Assembly: GCA_017432725.1 (NCBI GenBank)
Contig: JAFRIQ010000035.1
Location: forward strand, 80,009-144,008
DNA length: 64,000 bases
From: Bacillota bacterium
GTDB lineage: Bacteria; Bacillota; Clostridia; Peptostreptococcales; Anaerovoracaceae
Reading direction: 5' to 3'
Shown: positions 9,243-17,637 of the stretch, one piece after another
Layout: each line of letters begins with the position of its first letter
Position numbering within the stretch: the first letter of the stretch is position 1
Program-made: the position numbers and the translations under genes
The notes under the pieces: model-generated
The model's database searches: none
Told to the model about the DNA's origin: nothing
Seen by the model: the letters and a program-made list of their open reading frames with translations, nothing else

Positions 9243-10199
9243 CTACTTGAGTTTTGCTTCGACTACAGCGCCGTCTGTAGTGAATGTGATGGTGACAACA
9301 TAAGTTCCGTCAGCCTCAGCCTTGAGGTTAGCCTCTCCGTCGCCCCAGCTGTCGTTCCATGCCTTGTCAGCACGTACTTTGAATTCTTCGCCGGCCTTGA
9401 GCTCGACTTCACCCTGCCATACGTTCTCGCCTGCAGATTCCATAGGAATGTCGCCTACATTGCCCCAGTCGGATGCTGCGAAACCGCCGACTATGCCGTA
9501 TGTATGATCTGCGGGAACAAATCCGAATACATAGGGGATGCCTTCCTTAGCTTCCTTGAGTACGAGACCTACGCCATATCCGGGAGCTCCGGGAGCAGAA
9601 GCGTTGGTGTACTGTGCGACTACGACTGTGTAGAGTCCTGCGCCGCCCGTTACAACGGGGTTGTCTGCCCAGGACAGTCCGTTCTCGTCAGGCTCTTCCT
9701 GCCATACAGGATAGAATACCGTATCCGGAGTCAAAGACTCGACATAGGATACCTTCGGATCGCTGATCCAAACGTCCTCAGAATAGACCTTGTTGCTTCC
9801 GTCTACTTCAGCTGTGCACTGTGCGATCTTGAATGCATAGGAACCGTTTGCCTTACCGACTTCTCCGTCCTTTACGAACTTTGCGGACCAGCCAGCGTCA
9901 ACTGTTCCGAAAATAAGATCGGTGGTATAAAGGTACTTGACGTCCTTTCCCTTGAGAGTCTCATAGAGTCCCTTGTCGATCTTCTTTACGTCTTCGACAG
10001 TGATAGCCTTAAGAGCTGACTTCTCATAAACTTCTGTGGACTTTCCGCCCCAGCCGTTCTCTGTTCCGTCTGCCAGGAGATACTGGCCGTGAGCTACCCA
10101 TGCTTCGTGTGTTTCATCAGCCAGCGGCTTTCCTTTTCCGCATGCTGCGAATGAGAGAACCATCACGAGAGCAAGTACGATTGCTAATACTTTTTTCAT
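9243..10199 (-). CDS. Putative starch-binding surface lipoprotein (SusE/SusF-like C-terminal domain)
   Basis: This 318-residue lipoprotein has signal peptide MKKVLAIVLALVMVLSFAA and a lipobox ending in C20. No catalytic motif is visible. The C-terminal ~100 residues (YGIVGGFAASDWGNVGDIPM, then WQGEVELKAGEEFKVRADKAWNDSWG) resemble the carbohydrate-binding repeats of SusE/SusF-type proteins and related extracellular CBMs, rich in Trp and Asn. The middle part (residues ~25-200) matches nothing I recognise. The gene is first in the starch locus, has its own sigma-A-type promoter and a downstream terminator, and may be expressed more than the genes behind it. I infer it holds starch or malto-oligosaccharides at the cell surface; binding is not shown by sequence alone. 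Confidence 0.7.
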   Translation of the reverse strand: MKKVLAIVLALVMVLSFAACGKGKPLADETHEAWVAHGQYLLADGTENGWGGKSTEVYEKSALKAITVEDVKKIDKGLYETLKGKDVKYLYTTDLIFGTVDAGWSAKFVKDGEVGKANGSYAFKIAQCTAEVDGSNKVYSEDVWISDPKVSYVESLTPDTVFYPVWQEEPDENGLSWADNPVVTGGAGLYTVVVAQYTNASAPGAPGYGVGLVLKEAKEGIPYVFGFVPADHTYGIVGGFAASDWGNVGDIPMESAGENVWQGEVELKAGEEFKVRADKAWNDSWGDGEANLKAEADGTYVVTITFTTDGAVVEAKLK

Positions 10200-10260
10200 A
10201 ATAAAATCCTCCTAATATATCTGTTTACAGATATCTTGTAAACTACTTATATCTACTATA

Positions 10261-10289
10261 ATTTTAGCCACATGTGTGTATCGTTTCAA
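10261..10289 (-). promoter_or_regulatory. Sigma-A-type promoter of the starch-binding lipoprotein gene
   Basis: On the minus strand, TTGAAA (10284-10289) and TAAAAT (10261-10266) are separated by exactly 17 bp. This predicts a start near 10254 and a ~55-base leader ending in the AGGAGG ribosome site. The spacer and -35 edge contain ATCGTTTCA, a possible half-site for a LacI-family (MalR/CcpA-like) repressor, but no full palindrome is visible. Confidence 0.7.
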
Positions 10290-10365
10290 GAGATTATTTA
10301 GAAAATCGCCCAAAAAACTTCTCAGTTTTTGTTGATTTACCACAACTATTTTATGGCGCTTGGTT

Positions 10366-10405
10366 TGAGAAAAACAAAAATCGGCTTGTCAATAGGCAAA
10401 CCGAT
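10366..10405 (-). terminator. Intrinsic terminator after the threonylcarbamoyl-AMP synthase gene
   Basis: On the minus strand a 9-bp stem (10397-10405 with 10380-10388, one G-U pair) is followed by TTTTTGTTTTTC. It separates the housekeeping gene cluster from the starch locus promoter. Confidence 0.8.
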
Positions 10406-10443
10406 CAATAAGCCAAAAAATCCCGCAGCCGTTCCAATTACTG

Positions 10444-11430
10444 CTATTTCTCGATATTGTACCCTGCGGATTTGAGCACTCTGTTCATGACGGAGAAGCT
10501 TAGGCTGTCTCCTTCGGGCAGAGGGACCACGAAAATGATGTCCATACCCTGCGCGTCGAACTCCCTGAGTTTGGCAAAAAAGCTTTTCGCGTCAGGCTTT
10601 TTTATGAACCCTACTTTCTTTCCCTTCGCTCTTTCTTCCGACACTCTTGCCTCGAGCTTTTCTTCCGGAACTATTCGCATCTCGGCTTTTGGAGCGTAGT
10701 GCCTGTATTTCTGTCCCGGCGCCATAGGGTGGTAATCCGGATCTTCCGAGGGTTTTTCAAAAAGAGCCTTGTCGTAAGTCACTTCTTCTCCGGTCACAGC
10801 GCTTATCATCTCAGGTGTGATGAGACCGGGTCTGAGTACGGTCATGGTCCTGAGATCCAGTACGGTGGACTCTATGCCTCCTTCGCAGGGATCTCCCGCT
10901 ATGATACCGTCGATCTTTCCGTCAAGGTCGTATCTCACGTGCAGCCAGCTCGTAGGACTGGGACGGCCGGAAATATTGGCCGAAGGTCCGGCAAGGAGAG
11001 TGCCTGAATACTCTATGAGCTTCAGCGTCGCATCCGAAGCAGGCATCCTGACGGCAACGGTACCGAGACCTCCCGTGGTCTCGTAAGGGACTTCATCTCT
11101 CTTAGGGAATATCATGGTAAGAGGACCCGGCCAGAATGCTTCAGAGAGTTTCTCCGCAAGTCTCTGCATCCTTTTTTCCTTCTCATCGTCAAATACCGCC
11201 GTGAGCCTTTTAAGATCTCCGAACTTGGCAATATGAACTATAAGGGGGTTGTCCGATGGACGCCCCTTTGCGGCGTAAGCCTTTTTCGCGGCGCCTGGGT
11301 CGAAAGCATCCGCGCCCAGTCCGTATACGGTCTCCGTTGGGAATGCGACCAGTCCGCCTTCCGAAAGCACCTTGGCCGCCGCTTTCAGATCTTCTTCACT
11401 TGTGGTGTATATGTATGTTTCTTTGCTCAT
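10444..11430 (-). CDS. ywlC: L-threonylcarbamoyladenylate synthase (Sua5/YwlC type)
   Basis: This 328-residue cytoplasmic enzyme makes threonylcarbamoyl-AMP from threonine, bicarbonate and ATP, the first step of t6A37 modification of ANN-decoding tRNAs. The YrdC/SUA5 core is clear: VAFPTETVYGLGADAFD near residue 30, KGRPSDNPLIVHI, FWPGPLTMIF, and AGPSANISGRPSPT. After ~210 residues comes a Sua5-type linker (HPMAPGQKYRHYAPKAEM) and a Rossmann-like C-terminal domain, so this is the long Sua5 form rather than short TsaC. It starts 12 bp after the dipeptidase stop and is probably co-transcribed with it. The ribosome site is weak. Confidence 0.93.
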   Translation of the reverse strand: MSKETYIYTTSEEDLKAAAKVLSEGGLVAFPTETVYGLGADAFDPGAAKKAYAAKGRPSDNPLIVHIAKFGDLKRLTAVFDDEKEKRMQRLAEKLSEAFWPGPLTMIFPKRDEVPYETTGGLGTVAVRMPASDATLKLIEYSGTLLAGPSANISGRPSPTSWLHVRYDLDGKIDGIIAGDPCEGGIESTVLDLRTMTVLRPGLITPEMISAVTGEEVTYDKALFEKPSEDPDYHPMAPGQKYRHYAPKAEMRIVPEEKLEARVSEERAKGKKVGFIKKPDAKSFFAKLREFDAQGMDIIFVVPLPEGDSLSFSVMNRVLKSAGYNIEK

Positions 11431-11442
11431 GCCAAAGTTTTG

Positions 11443-12396
11443 TTATTGCTCGCTCAATACCCTGAGGAAGTTTCCGTGATTGATCTTGTCTATCTCGTCG
11501 TCTGTGAATTCCTTTGAAAGAAGATCCAGTATCATAGGCATGCCCGCGTAATCCTTGAAATCCTGATTGGGAGCGATACCGTCGAAATCGGATCCCCATG
11601 CGAGAACGTCTATGCCAGCAACGTTTCTGAAGTGGACGAGGTGTCTGACCACGTCCTTTGCGAAAGCGTGGTCTTTATCGTCTGTCAGGAACTCTGCGCA
11701 GAAATTGATACCTACGACTCCGCCTTTGTCAGCCAGAGCCCTGAGCTGATCGTCGGTAAGGTTCCTCTGATGATCTCTGAGCGCCCTTGCGCAGCTGTGG
11801 CTTGCCGCAAAGGGTTTTGAGCTTTCCCGCACTACGTCCCAGAAACCTCCCTCGGAGAGGTGGGACACGTCGACTATCATTCCCAGTTCGTTCATACGGT
11901 GGACCGCGTCGATACCGAAAGGTTTCAGACCTTTTTTATGGAGCTCCGGGTCTGCGCTGTTGGGAAAGCCCAGAGAGTTTTCCCAGTTCCATGTAAGAGT
12001 AAGCATACGGACTCCGTCTTCGTACATCTCGTCTACTCTTTCCATCTTTCCGTCTATACCTATACCGTCCTCGACGGTCAGGAGCGCCGACATATATCCG
12101 TCCTCCGCGTTTTTCTTTATGTCTTCCGCCGAGTACGCTCTCCTGAGCACGTCAGAGCTTTCATCGACGCATTTGTTCCAGCAGGACAGCATATCCTTGT
12201 AGAGTTCCCAGGGGGTACGGCCGTCTCTTGCCAAATGCCCGTCGGTGGGAAGGAAAAGAGCCAGCGCCTGAGCCATGCATCCGCCCTTCTGGAGCTTTTC
12301 GATGTTTATCTGCCCTCCGAATTCCCTGAGCGAGACCTTTTTGAAATAGCAGCCCATCATAGTGTCGCAGTGAAGATCGATGATATCGAATGCCAT
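11443..12396 (-). CDS. Membrane dipeptidase (peptidase family M19)
   Basis: This is a 317-residue zinc-dependent dipeptidase of the renal dipeptidase family. The N-terminal metal motif is DLHCDT (residues 7-12). Later metal or substrate regions are LTVEDGIGI, MIVDVSHLSEGGF, KPFAASHSCARAL and WGSDFDGI. No signal peptide is present, so it is probably cytoplasmic and splits dipeptides, possibly including D-amino-acid or thiol-containing ones as in relatives. The start at 12396 follows AAAGGAGAATCACT. It lies between cardiolipin synthase and the t6A enzyme in the same direction, 33 bp from the upstream gene. Confidence 0.9.
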   Translation of the reverse strand: MAFDIIDLHCDTMMGCYFKKVSLREFGGQINIEKLQKGGCMAQALALFLPTDGHLARDGRTPWELYKDMLSCWNKCVDESSDVLRRAYSAEDIKKNAEDGYMSALLTVEDGIGIDGKMERVDEMYEDGVRMLTLTWNWENSLGFPNSADPELHKKGLKPFGIDAVHRMNELGMIVDVSHLSEGGFWDVVRESSKPFAASHSCARALRDHQRNLTDDQLRALADKGGVVGINFCAEFLTDDKDHAFAKDVVRHLVHFRNVAGIDVLAWGSDFDGIAPNQDFKDYAGMPMILDLLSKEFTDDEIDKINHGNFLRVLSEQ

Positions 12397-12429
12397 AGTG
12401 ATTCTCCTTTATAAATAATATTTTCTAAA

Positions 12430-13950
12430 TTACATAAGCGGTGCGAAAACACGCAGACATGAAATGAGGAAATCCCTGACTATACCCCAGTTGCAGTCTT
12501 CGAGAGTTATTTCTCTGCTCTCACCCATGCTGGCGCAGAAGTCTTTTTTCACCTCTTTGATCTCGTCGCAGCCGTAAAAGTAGAGACCGTTTTCGAACTG
12601 CAGATACATGCTCCTGTAATCCAGGTTCACCGTCCCCACCGTGGCGATCTTGTCATCGCTGACGAAGACCTTCGAATGGAGGAAACCCGGCTCGTACTCA
12701 TATATCTTTACGCCGCCCTTAAGGAGCGGTTTGTAGTAGGACTTGGTTATTGCCCATACCATCCTTTTATCCGGGATGCCCGGAGTGATGATCCTTACGT
12801 CGACCCCTCTTTTTGCCGCGAAGGTCAGCGTATTCATCAGTTCGTTGTCAACGATGAGATAAGGAGTGAATATATAGCAGTACTTCGAAGCCTGGTTCAT
12901 TATACCCTGGCATATATCCTGCGACACCCTCGAATCGTCGAGAGGCGAATCGCAGTACGGCGCCACGTAGCCTTTAATAGGAGGTATATCGATATCCGCC
13001 TTGAACGCTTTGAAATCCTCGTCTTCTTTTCTAAGAGCGTTCCAATGGGACAGGAACATGACGGTCATGGACCAGACGGATTCTCCCTTTATGCAGATTA
13101 TGTTGTCCTTCCACTTTCCGAAACGCTTCTTTACGTTGATGTATTCGTCGGAGATATTGATCCCTCCGGAAAAAGCAATCTTGCCGTCTATGACCATGAT
13201 CTTTCTGTGGTCTCTGCGGTTCATGAGAGTGTTGAGCACGGGATGGACTTTGTTGAAACTTATACATTTTATGCCCCTGCTCTCCATCTTCCTCGTATAC
13301 GACTCGGGCAGTGAGAAGAAAGAACCCATGTCATCGTAAATGACCCTTACGTCGACGCCTTCCTTTGCCTTTCGCTCAAGTATATCGAGTATATTCTCCC
13401 ACATCACTCCTTCGCCGATTATGAAATACTCCATAAAGATGAATCTCTCGGCTTTTTCCAGTTCGTCGAGCATGTGAGGGTAACCGAGCTCTCCCAGAGG
13501 ATAATAGGTGCACCCCTGATTTCTGTAAAAGGGAAAACTCTCTGACCTGGATATATAGTGGAACTGTCCGGCATACTGAGGCTCGAAGCGTTCCATCTCG
13601 CCGAGAACTACGTCGTTCTGGAAATAGTACCTCTTTGAATCCTCGGCACTTTCCTTAAGATCTTTGAAGGTCTTGCTGAGCATCATCCTTCCGCCCAGCA
13701 GGACGTACATGAGCGTTCCGGGAACCGGAAGGAGCTCGATGAACAGTATCCATATGAGGTCTGATGAGATACTTTTGCTGTTTCTGATGATGTTCAGGAC
13801 TACGAAAGCTCCTATTATACGAAGGACCAGTTCTATGGTGGCGGCATAATTGCCCGCCCATTTGAAAAGCGAAAGTATGATGAATACTTCCAGCACCATC
13901 GCCAGTAATATGAATACGACTCTGCTAAGTATGATTTTTAATATCTTCAT
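12430..13950 (-). CDS. cls: Cardiolipin synthase (phospholipase D superfamily)
   Basis: This 506-residue membrane enzyme condenses two phosphatidylglycerols into cardiolipin and glycerol. Two N-terminal hydrophobic segments (residues ~8-30 and ~37-55) precede a third near ~67-85. Two HKD motifs mark the catalytic halves: HRKIMVIDGKIAFSGG and HSKVFVSDDKIATVGT. The length fits the family (about 480-510). The ATG at 13950 has no Shine-Dalgarno sequence. An extended -10 box ends only 6 bp upstream, so the mRNA may be leaderless. The gene is divergent from tyrS with overlapping promoter space. Confidence 0.93.
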   Translation of the reverse strand: MKILKIILSRVVFILLAMVLEVFIILSLFKWAGNYAATIELVLRIIGAFVVLNIIRNSKSISSDLIWILFIELLPVPGTLMYVLLGGRMMLSKTFKDLKESAEDSKRYYFQNDVVLGEMERFEPQYAGQFHYISRSESFPFYRNQGCTYYPLGELGYPHMLDELEKAERFIFMEYFIIGEGVMWENILDILERKAKEGVDVRVIYDDMGSFFSLPESYTRKMESRGIKCISFNKVHPVLNTLMNRRDHRKIMVIDGKIAFSGGINISDEYINVKKRFGKWKDNIICIKGESVWSMTVMFLSHWNALRKEDEDFKAFKADIDIPPIKGYVAPYCDSPLDDSRVSQDICQGIMNQASKYCYIFTPYLIVDNELMNTLTFAAKRGVDVRIITPGIPDKRMVWAITKSYYKPLLKGGVKIYEYEPGFLHSKVFVSDDKIATVGTVNLDYRSMYLQFENGLYFYGCDEIKEVKKDFCASMGESREITLEDCNWGIVRDFLISCLRVFAPLM

Positions 13951-13956
13951 GTCTTT

Positions 13957-13965
13957 ATTATATCA
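13957..13965 (-). promoter_or_regulatory. Extended -10 promoter of cardiolipin synthase (predicted leaderless start)
   Basis: On the minus strand the sequence is TGATATAAT followed by six bases and the ATG. A transcript starting about 7 bases after the -10 would begin at or next to the start codon. No good -35 is visible. Confidence 0.6.
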
Positions 13966-13979
13966 AATATCCGTCTCTG

Positions 13980-13988
13980 TGGTATAAT
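13980..13988 (+). promoter_or_regulatory. Extended -10 promoter of tyrS
   Basis: TGGTATAAT lies 33 bp before the tyrS start, with no convincing -35. The predicted leader is only about 27 bases, too short for a T-box, so tyrS does not appear to be T-box controlled here. Confidence 0.6.
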
Positions 13989-14021
13989 GCTTAGACAATA
14001 TATATGAACAGGAGAAAACAG

Positions 14022-15335
14022 ATGTTCCAGATCCCGGACAACGTAAGCAAACATACGAACGTATACGACGTTCTTAAAGAGCGCGGTTTCATCGAGCAGA
14101 CCACCGACGACGAAGGCATAAGAGAGCTCCTCGGAAAAGAGAAGGTCAAATTCTACATAGGCTTCGACGCCACGGCTGACTGCCTTCACGTAGGCCATTT
14201 CATGCAGGTCATAATCATGATGTACATGCAGAAGTACGGACACACCCCCGTGGTCCTCATAGGCGGCGGCACCACCATGATAGGCGACCCCTCCGGAAGG
14301 ACCGACGCAAGGCAGATGATGACCACCGAGCAGATAGATAAGAACGCGGAGAATTTCAAGCACCTCTTCGATCGTTTCCTCGTATTCGACGACGAGTGGA
14401 AGCATATAAAGTCGGAAGGCGTCCTCGCGAAAGGCGGCCAGAACAAGGAGCCTGAGGAAGGCAAAGCCATATGCGTGAACAACGCCGACTGGCTCAGAAA
14501 CGTCAACTATCTCGAATTCATGAGAGACATAGGTTCCAGATTCTCCGTCAACGACATGCTGAGAGCCGAGTGCTTCAAGCAGAGAATGGAGAAAGGACTT
14601 TCCTTCCTCGAATTCAACTATATGCTCCTGCAGGCCTACGACTTCTACTGCCTCGCGAGAGATATAAACTGCAAGATAGAATTCGGCGGTAACGACCAGT
14701 GGTCCAACATACTGGCCGGAAGGGACCTTGCAAGAAGGCTCCTCGGCAAAGACGACTACTACGGCATGACCTTCGCCCTTCTCACCAAGTCCGACGGGAC
14801 CAAGATGGGCAAGAGCCAGGCTGGAGCCCTCTGGCTGGACGCCGCAAAATGCAGCCCCTACGATTTTTACCAGTACTGGAGGAACGTGGAGGACGCGGAC
14901 GTGGAAAAATGTCTGCGCATGCTCACTTTCCTGCCTCTTGAGGAGATAGCGGAACTCACCGCCCACAAGGACGAGCGCATCAACCACGCAAAGGAAATTC
15001 TCGCATACGAGGTCACAAGACTTGTACACGGCGACGAAGAAGCATCGAAGGCCCAGGAAGCTGCAAGAGCAGCATTCTCAGGCGGCGCTTCCGCCAACAT
15101 GCCCACGGTCAAAGTGGAGCTCCCCGATGAAGGTATGGGTATAGTCGCCCTCATGAAGGCGACGGGCCTCGTCCCCAGCAACGGCGAAGGCTTCAGGACC
15201 ATCGAACAGGGCGGTCTCTCCATCAACGGAGAAAAGGTCTCCGACACGAAACTTCTGGTGACGAAGGAGATGTTCAAGGACGGACCCATCATCCTGAAGA
15301 AAGGAAAGAAGACCTTCCTCAAAGTCGAGATATAA
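14022..15335 (+). CDS. tyrS: Tyrosyl-tRNA synthetase
   Basis: This is a 437-residue class I aminoacyl-tRNA synthetase that charges tRNA-Tyr. The start is the ATG at 14022 because AGGAG lies 7 bases upstream; an ATG at 14004 lies before that ribosome site. The HIGH-like motif is DCLHVGHFMQ, the KMSKS-like loop is GTKMGKSQAG, and the tyrosine pocket includes NYMLLQAYDF. The C-terminal ~65 residues form an S4 RNA-binding domain (TIEQGGLSINGEKVSDTK). Length and domain order are usual for the family. The gene stands alone between its own promoter and a strong terminator. Confidence 0.96.
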   Translation: MFQIPDNVSKHTNVYDVLKERGFIEQTTDDEGIRELLGKEKVKFYIGFDATADCLHVGHFMQVIIMMYMQKYGHTPVVLIGGGTTMIGDPSGRTDARQMMTTEQIDKNAENFKHLFDRFLVFDDEWKHIKSEGVLAKGGQNKEPEEGKAICVNNADWLRNVNYLEFMRDIGSRFSVNDMLRAECFKQRMEKGLSFLEFNYMLLQAYDFYCLARDINCKIEFGGNDQWSNILAGRDLARRLLGKDDYYGMTFALLTKSDGTKMGKSQAGALWLDAAKCSPYDFYQYWRNVEDADVEKCLRMLTFLPLEEIAELTAHKDERINHAKEILAYEVTRLVHGDEEASKAQEAARAAFSGGASANMPTVKVELPDEGMGIVALMKATGLVPSNGEGFRTIEQGGLSINGEKVSDTKLLVTKEMFKDGPIILKKGKKTFLKVEI

Positions 15336-15349
15336 GAAAAAGTACTATT

Positions 15350-15372
15350 CCGGGGCACAGCCCCGGTTTTTT
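15350..15372 (+). terminator. Intrinsic terminator of tyrS
   Basis: The stem CCGGGGC/GCCCCGG (15350-15356 with 15360-15366) has a 3-base loop and is followed by TTTTTT, 14 bp after the tyrS stop. Confidence 0.92.
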
Positions 15373-15458
15373 GTATGCAAAAGTTCTTGATCCAGAATAT
15401 ATCCCGCTATATCATCCAAATCGAATCATTAGGACGGGCTATCTCCGCAGGCGCATGT

Positions 15459-15488
15459 TTGACATCATTTTCAGGCAAAAGGTATACT
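15459..15488 (+). promoter_or_regulatory. Sigma-A-type promoter of the methyltransferase gene
   Basis: A perfect TTGACA (15459-15464) and TATACT (15483-15488) are separated by 18 bp. The predicted start is near 15495, with GGGAGG before the ATG at 15540. Confidence 0.75.
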
Positions 15489-15539
15489 TTAGATGTAAGC
15501 AGCTGATATATGACCAAATGGGTATTTGGGAGGTATAGT

Positions 15540-16316
15540 ATGAATACTGATACAAAAGATCTGAGCCTGCATCCCGGCGGGACAGAGCTCACGAAAAACA
15601 TATTCCGGACTGCCATGGACAGTACCGCGGCATTCAGAGACAAGAGAGTGACGCTCATGACAGAAAAACGCCGGATCCCCGAGGAAAAACCCTTAAAGAT
15701 CCTCGATGCAGGATGCGGCATAGGGACCAGTCTTGCTGCTCTCAAGGAGGAATTCGGCATAGAAGCATTCGGAATAGACAGCAGCTCAGGGTCCATAGAG
15801 AAGGCTAAAGAGCTGCATCCCGATATTTCTTTTGCCTACTGTGATGCAAGCTATCTGCCGTATAACGAAGAATACTTTGACGGAATACTCAGCGAATGCA
15901 TGCTCACCCTTCTTCCTGATCCAAAAAGTGCTGTCTGCGAATGGAAAAGGGTCCTGAAAACAGGAGGCTTCATGATAATAAGCGGGCTCTGCGAAAGAGA
16001 TCCCGGAGACCTCCAGTATGCGTTCAGACCGTCGCTCCCCTATGACGCACAGACTTCTGTAATATGCAAAAACGGTCTCATAGACAAGGAAGCTCTTCGC
16101 TCGTACGTTCAGTACCTGGGGCTTGTATCGGTTTATGAAAAAGACTGCAGAGAAGAACTCATCTCATATATGTCGGAGACCATAATGGAATACGGAAGCC
16201 TGGAGGAACGCATCAAAAAAGAGCAGGAAGCCACAGGTTCGTCCGTGCTTGACTGCTCCGTAAAATACGATCCGAAAAAAATCAGCTACGTAGCGATGAT
16301 ATTCAAGAAGTCGTAA
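15540..16316 (+). CDS. Class I SAM-dependent methyltransferase, radical-SAM locus partner (DVU_1556-like)
   Basis: This 258-residue cytoplasmic protein has a canonical SAM-binding fold: motif I ILDAGCGIGTS, acidic end FGIDSS, motif II region YFDGILSECMLTLLPDP, and LKTGGFMIISGL. The start at 15540 follows GGGAGG; an upstream ATG at 15510 lies before that site. The N-terminal LHPGGTELTKN and the context (radical SAM protein, AMP ligase and tiny CxxC protein converging on it) match the methyltransferase I remember from database families named after Desulfovibrio DVU_1556. The substrate is unknown. Family assignment to the methyltransferase fold is firm; membership in that subfamily is from memory. 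Confidence 0.85.
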   Translation: MNTDTKDLSLHPGGTELTKNIFRTAMDSTAAFRDKRVTLMTEKRRIPEEKPLKILDAGCGIGTSLAALKEEFGIEAFGIDSSSGSIEKAKELHPDISFAYCDASYLPYNEEYFDGILSECMLTLLPDPKSAVCEWKRVLKTGGFMIISGLCERDPGDLQYAFRPSLPYDAQTSVICKNGLIDKEALRSYVQYLGLVSVYEKDCREELISYMSETIMEYGSLEERIKKEQEATGSSVLDCSVKYDPKKISYVAMIFKKS

Positions 16317-16319
16317 CTA

Positions 16320-16345
16320 AAGGCGCGCCGCAGCGCGCCTTTTTT
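16320..16345 (+). terminator. Intrinsic terminator between the convergent methyltransferase and radical SAM genes
   Basis: The stem AGGCGCGC/GCGCGCCT (16321-16328 with 16333-16340) has a CGCA loop and is followed by T6 on the plus strand. The minus-strand side has only a weak T run, so it mainly serves the methyltransferase. Confidence 0.88.
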
Positions 16346-17636
16346 ATTTCTCAGATTCTTCCATGGGCGTGAGATATTTTCCGCAGAAAGGTATCAGTTT
16401 CCCGTCTTCATATACGAGAAGGCTGCACCTGGCCATTCTTTCCAGATTCAGATCCATCGCATCCTGAAATGCCATTGCCGATATGGTCATGCTCCGGTGA
16501 GTCATGTTGTATATGAAGGAATCGAAGTCCATCGATTCCGATACTTCCCTGCTGAGATCTTCCGAAGATCCCGTCCAGTGACCCGCCACGAATTCCCTGT
16601 TTTCAGAAGCGCTGCTTCTTTTTTTCTTGGCGAAATACTTTCTGTTACTGGTGGGGACCAGCTTCCCGTCCCTGTTTACGATAAACGTACCGTGGAACTC
16701 ACAAAGAGCATGATCGCACCTTGAGGGAAGCAGTGATACTGGATCTATGCCGGTCTGCACGCACAGCATCTCCATGAGCTCGTCCAGGGTGATATGTTCC
16801 CTTTCCCCATGCGGATATCTGCCGATATAGGTCACGGGCTGGAAATGCACAGCTCTTACTGCGGGAAAACAGCTTATGGCAAAGTCAACGATACTGCCCA
16901 GTTCTTCATCATTTATTCCCCTGACTACGGTAGGCACCAAAGTAACAGACAGACCGTGCCTGCTGCAATTTTCTATAGCCTTTTTCTTTATTTCAAACAG
17001 TTCTCTTCCGCGGAGTTTCCTGTACACCTCGTCGTCTGTTCCGTCGAACTGAAGGAATACTATATCTAAGCCTGCTTCTGCAAGCTCTCTTACGAAGCCT
17101 TCGTCTTCGGCCAGCCTTATACCGTTGGTGTTGACCTGCACGTAGCTGCAGCCCTTTTCCCTGGCAAAACGGACAAGCTCGGGAAGATCGTCTCTTAAAG
17201 TGGGTTCTCCGCCGGACAGCTGAAGAAGAGGCTTGCCTCCTTTTTCCGCTATGACGGCGATATCTTTTTTAAGTTCTTCCAGAGGCGGATATTCTTTTTC
17301 ATTCCCGCCGTAGGCAAAGCAGTAGGGGCAGCGGAGGTTGCAGTCCTTAGTGACTTCGAGTATGACGCAGCAGCAGTCCTGAAGATGTGAAGGACAGCTG
17401 TGGCAATCCCCGGAGCAGAAAGCTTCCTCTTCACAGGAAAGAGGCGTCTCCCCTTCCGTCCACTCGATAAAATCGAATCTGTCTTTCCATACAGGCACGG
17501 AAAAACTCCCGTGCTCCTGGCAGGTCTTGCTCAGCCATATGCCTTCTGCCCCTTCCTTTCTTTCAAGAACGGCAGGTATCTTTTTAAGGCAGACAGGACA
17601 TACTGATGAAATTGTCTTTCTCGTAAAAGCGTTCAT
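16344..17636 (-). CDS. Cys-rich radical SAM protein (TrsS-like, cysteine form)
   Basis: This 430-residue protein contains the radical SAM cluster motif CNLRCPYC (C99, C103, C106), followed by LLQLSGGEPTLRDDLPEL and YVQVNTNGIRLAE. Before it lies a ~95-residue Cys-rich segment: CPVC (13-16), KTCQEHGSF (C39), C68, C74, C78, C81 and a triple Cys at 88-90. This organisation fits the family I recall as radical SAM (seleno)protein TrsS, in which a position near the triple Cys can be selenocysteine; here it reads as Cys and no in-frame TGA occurs. The gene starts one base after the AMP-ligase stop. The substrate and product are unknown. Confidence 0.85.
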   Translation of the reverse strand: MNAFTRKTISSVCPVCLKKIPAVLERKEGAEGIWLSKTCQEHGSFSVPVWKDRFDFIEWTEGETPLSCEEEAFCSGDCHSCPSHLQDCCCVILEVTKDCNLRCPYCFAYGGNEKEYPPLEELKKDIAVIAEKGGKPLLQLSGGEPTLRDDLPELVRFAREKGCSYVQVNTNGIRLAEDEGFVRELAEAGLDIVFLQFDGTDDEVYRKLRGRELFEIKKKAIENCSRHGLSVTLVPTVVRGINDEELGSIVDFAISCFPAVRAVHFQPVTYIGRYPHGEREHITLDELMEMLCVQTGIDPVSLLPSRCDHALCEFHGTFIVNRDGKLVPTSNRKYFAKKKRSSASENREFVAGHWTGSSEDLSREVSESMDFDSFIYNMTHRSMTISAMAFQDAMDLNLERMARCSLLVYEDGKLIPFCGKYLTPMEESEK

Positions 17637-17637
17637 C

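Noticed and set aside
13989-14021. Possible T-box leader for tyrS
   Set aside because: The leader is only about 27 bases and lacks specifier or antiterminator elements.
16344-17636. Selenocysteine codon in the radical SAM gene
   Set aside because: The reading frame is complete with Cys codons at the expected position and no in-frame TGA.
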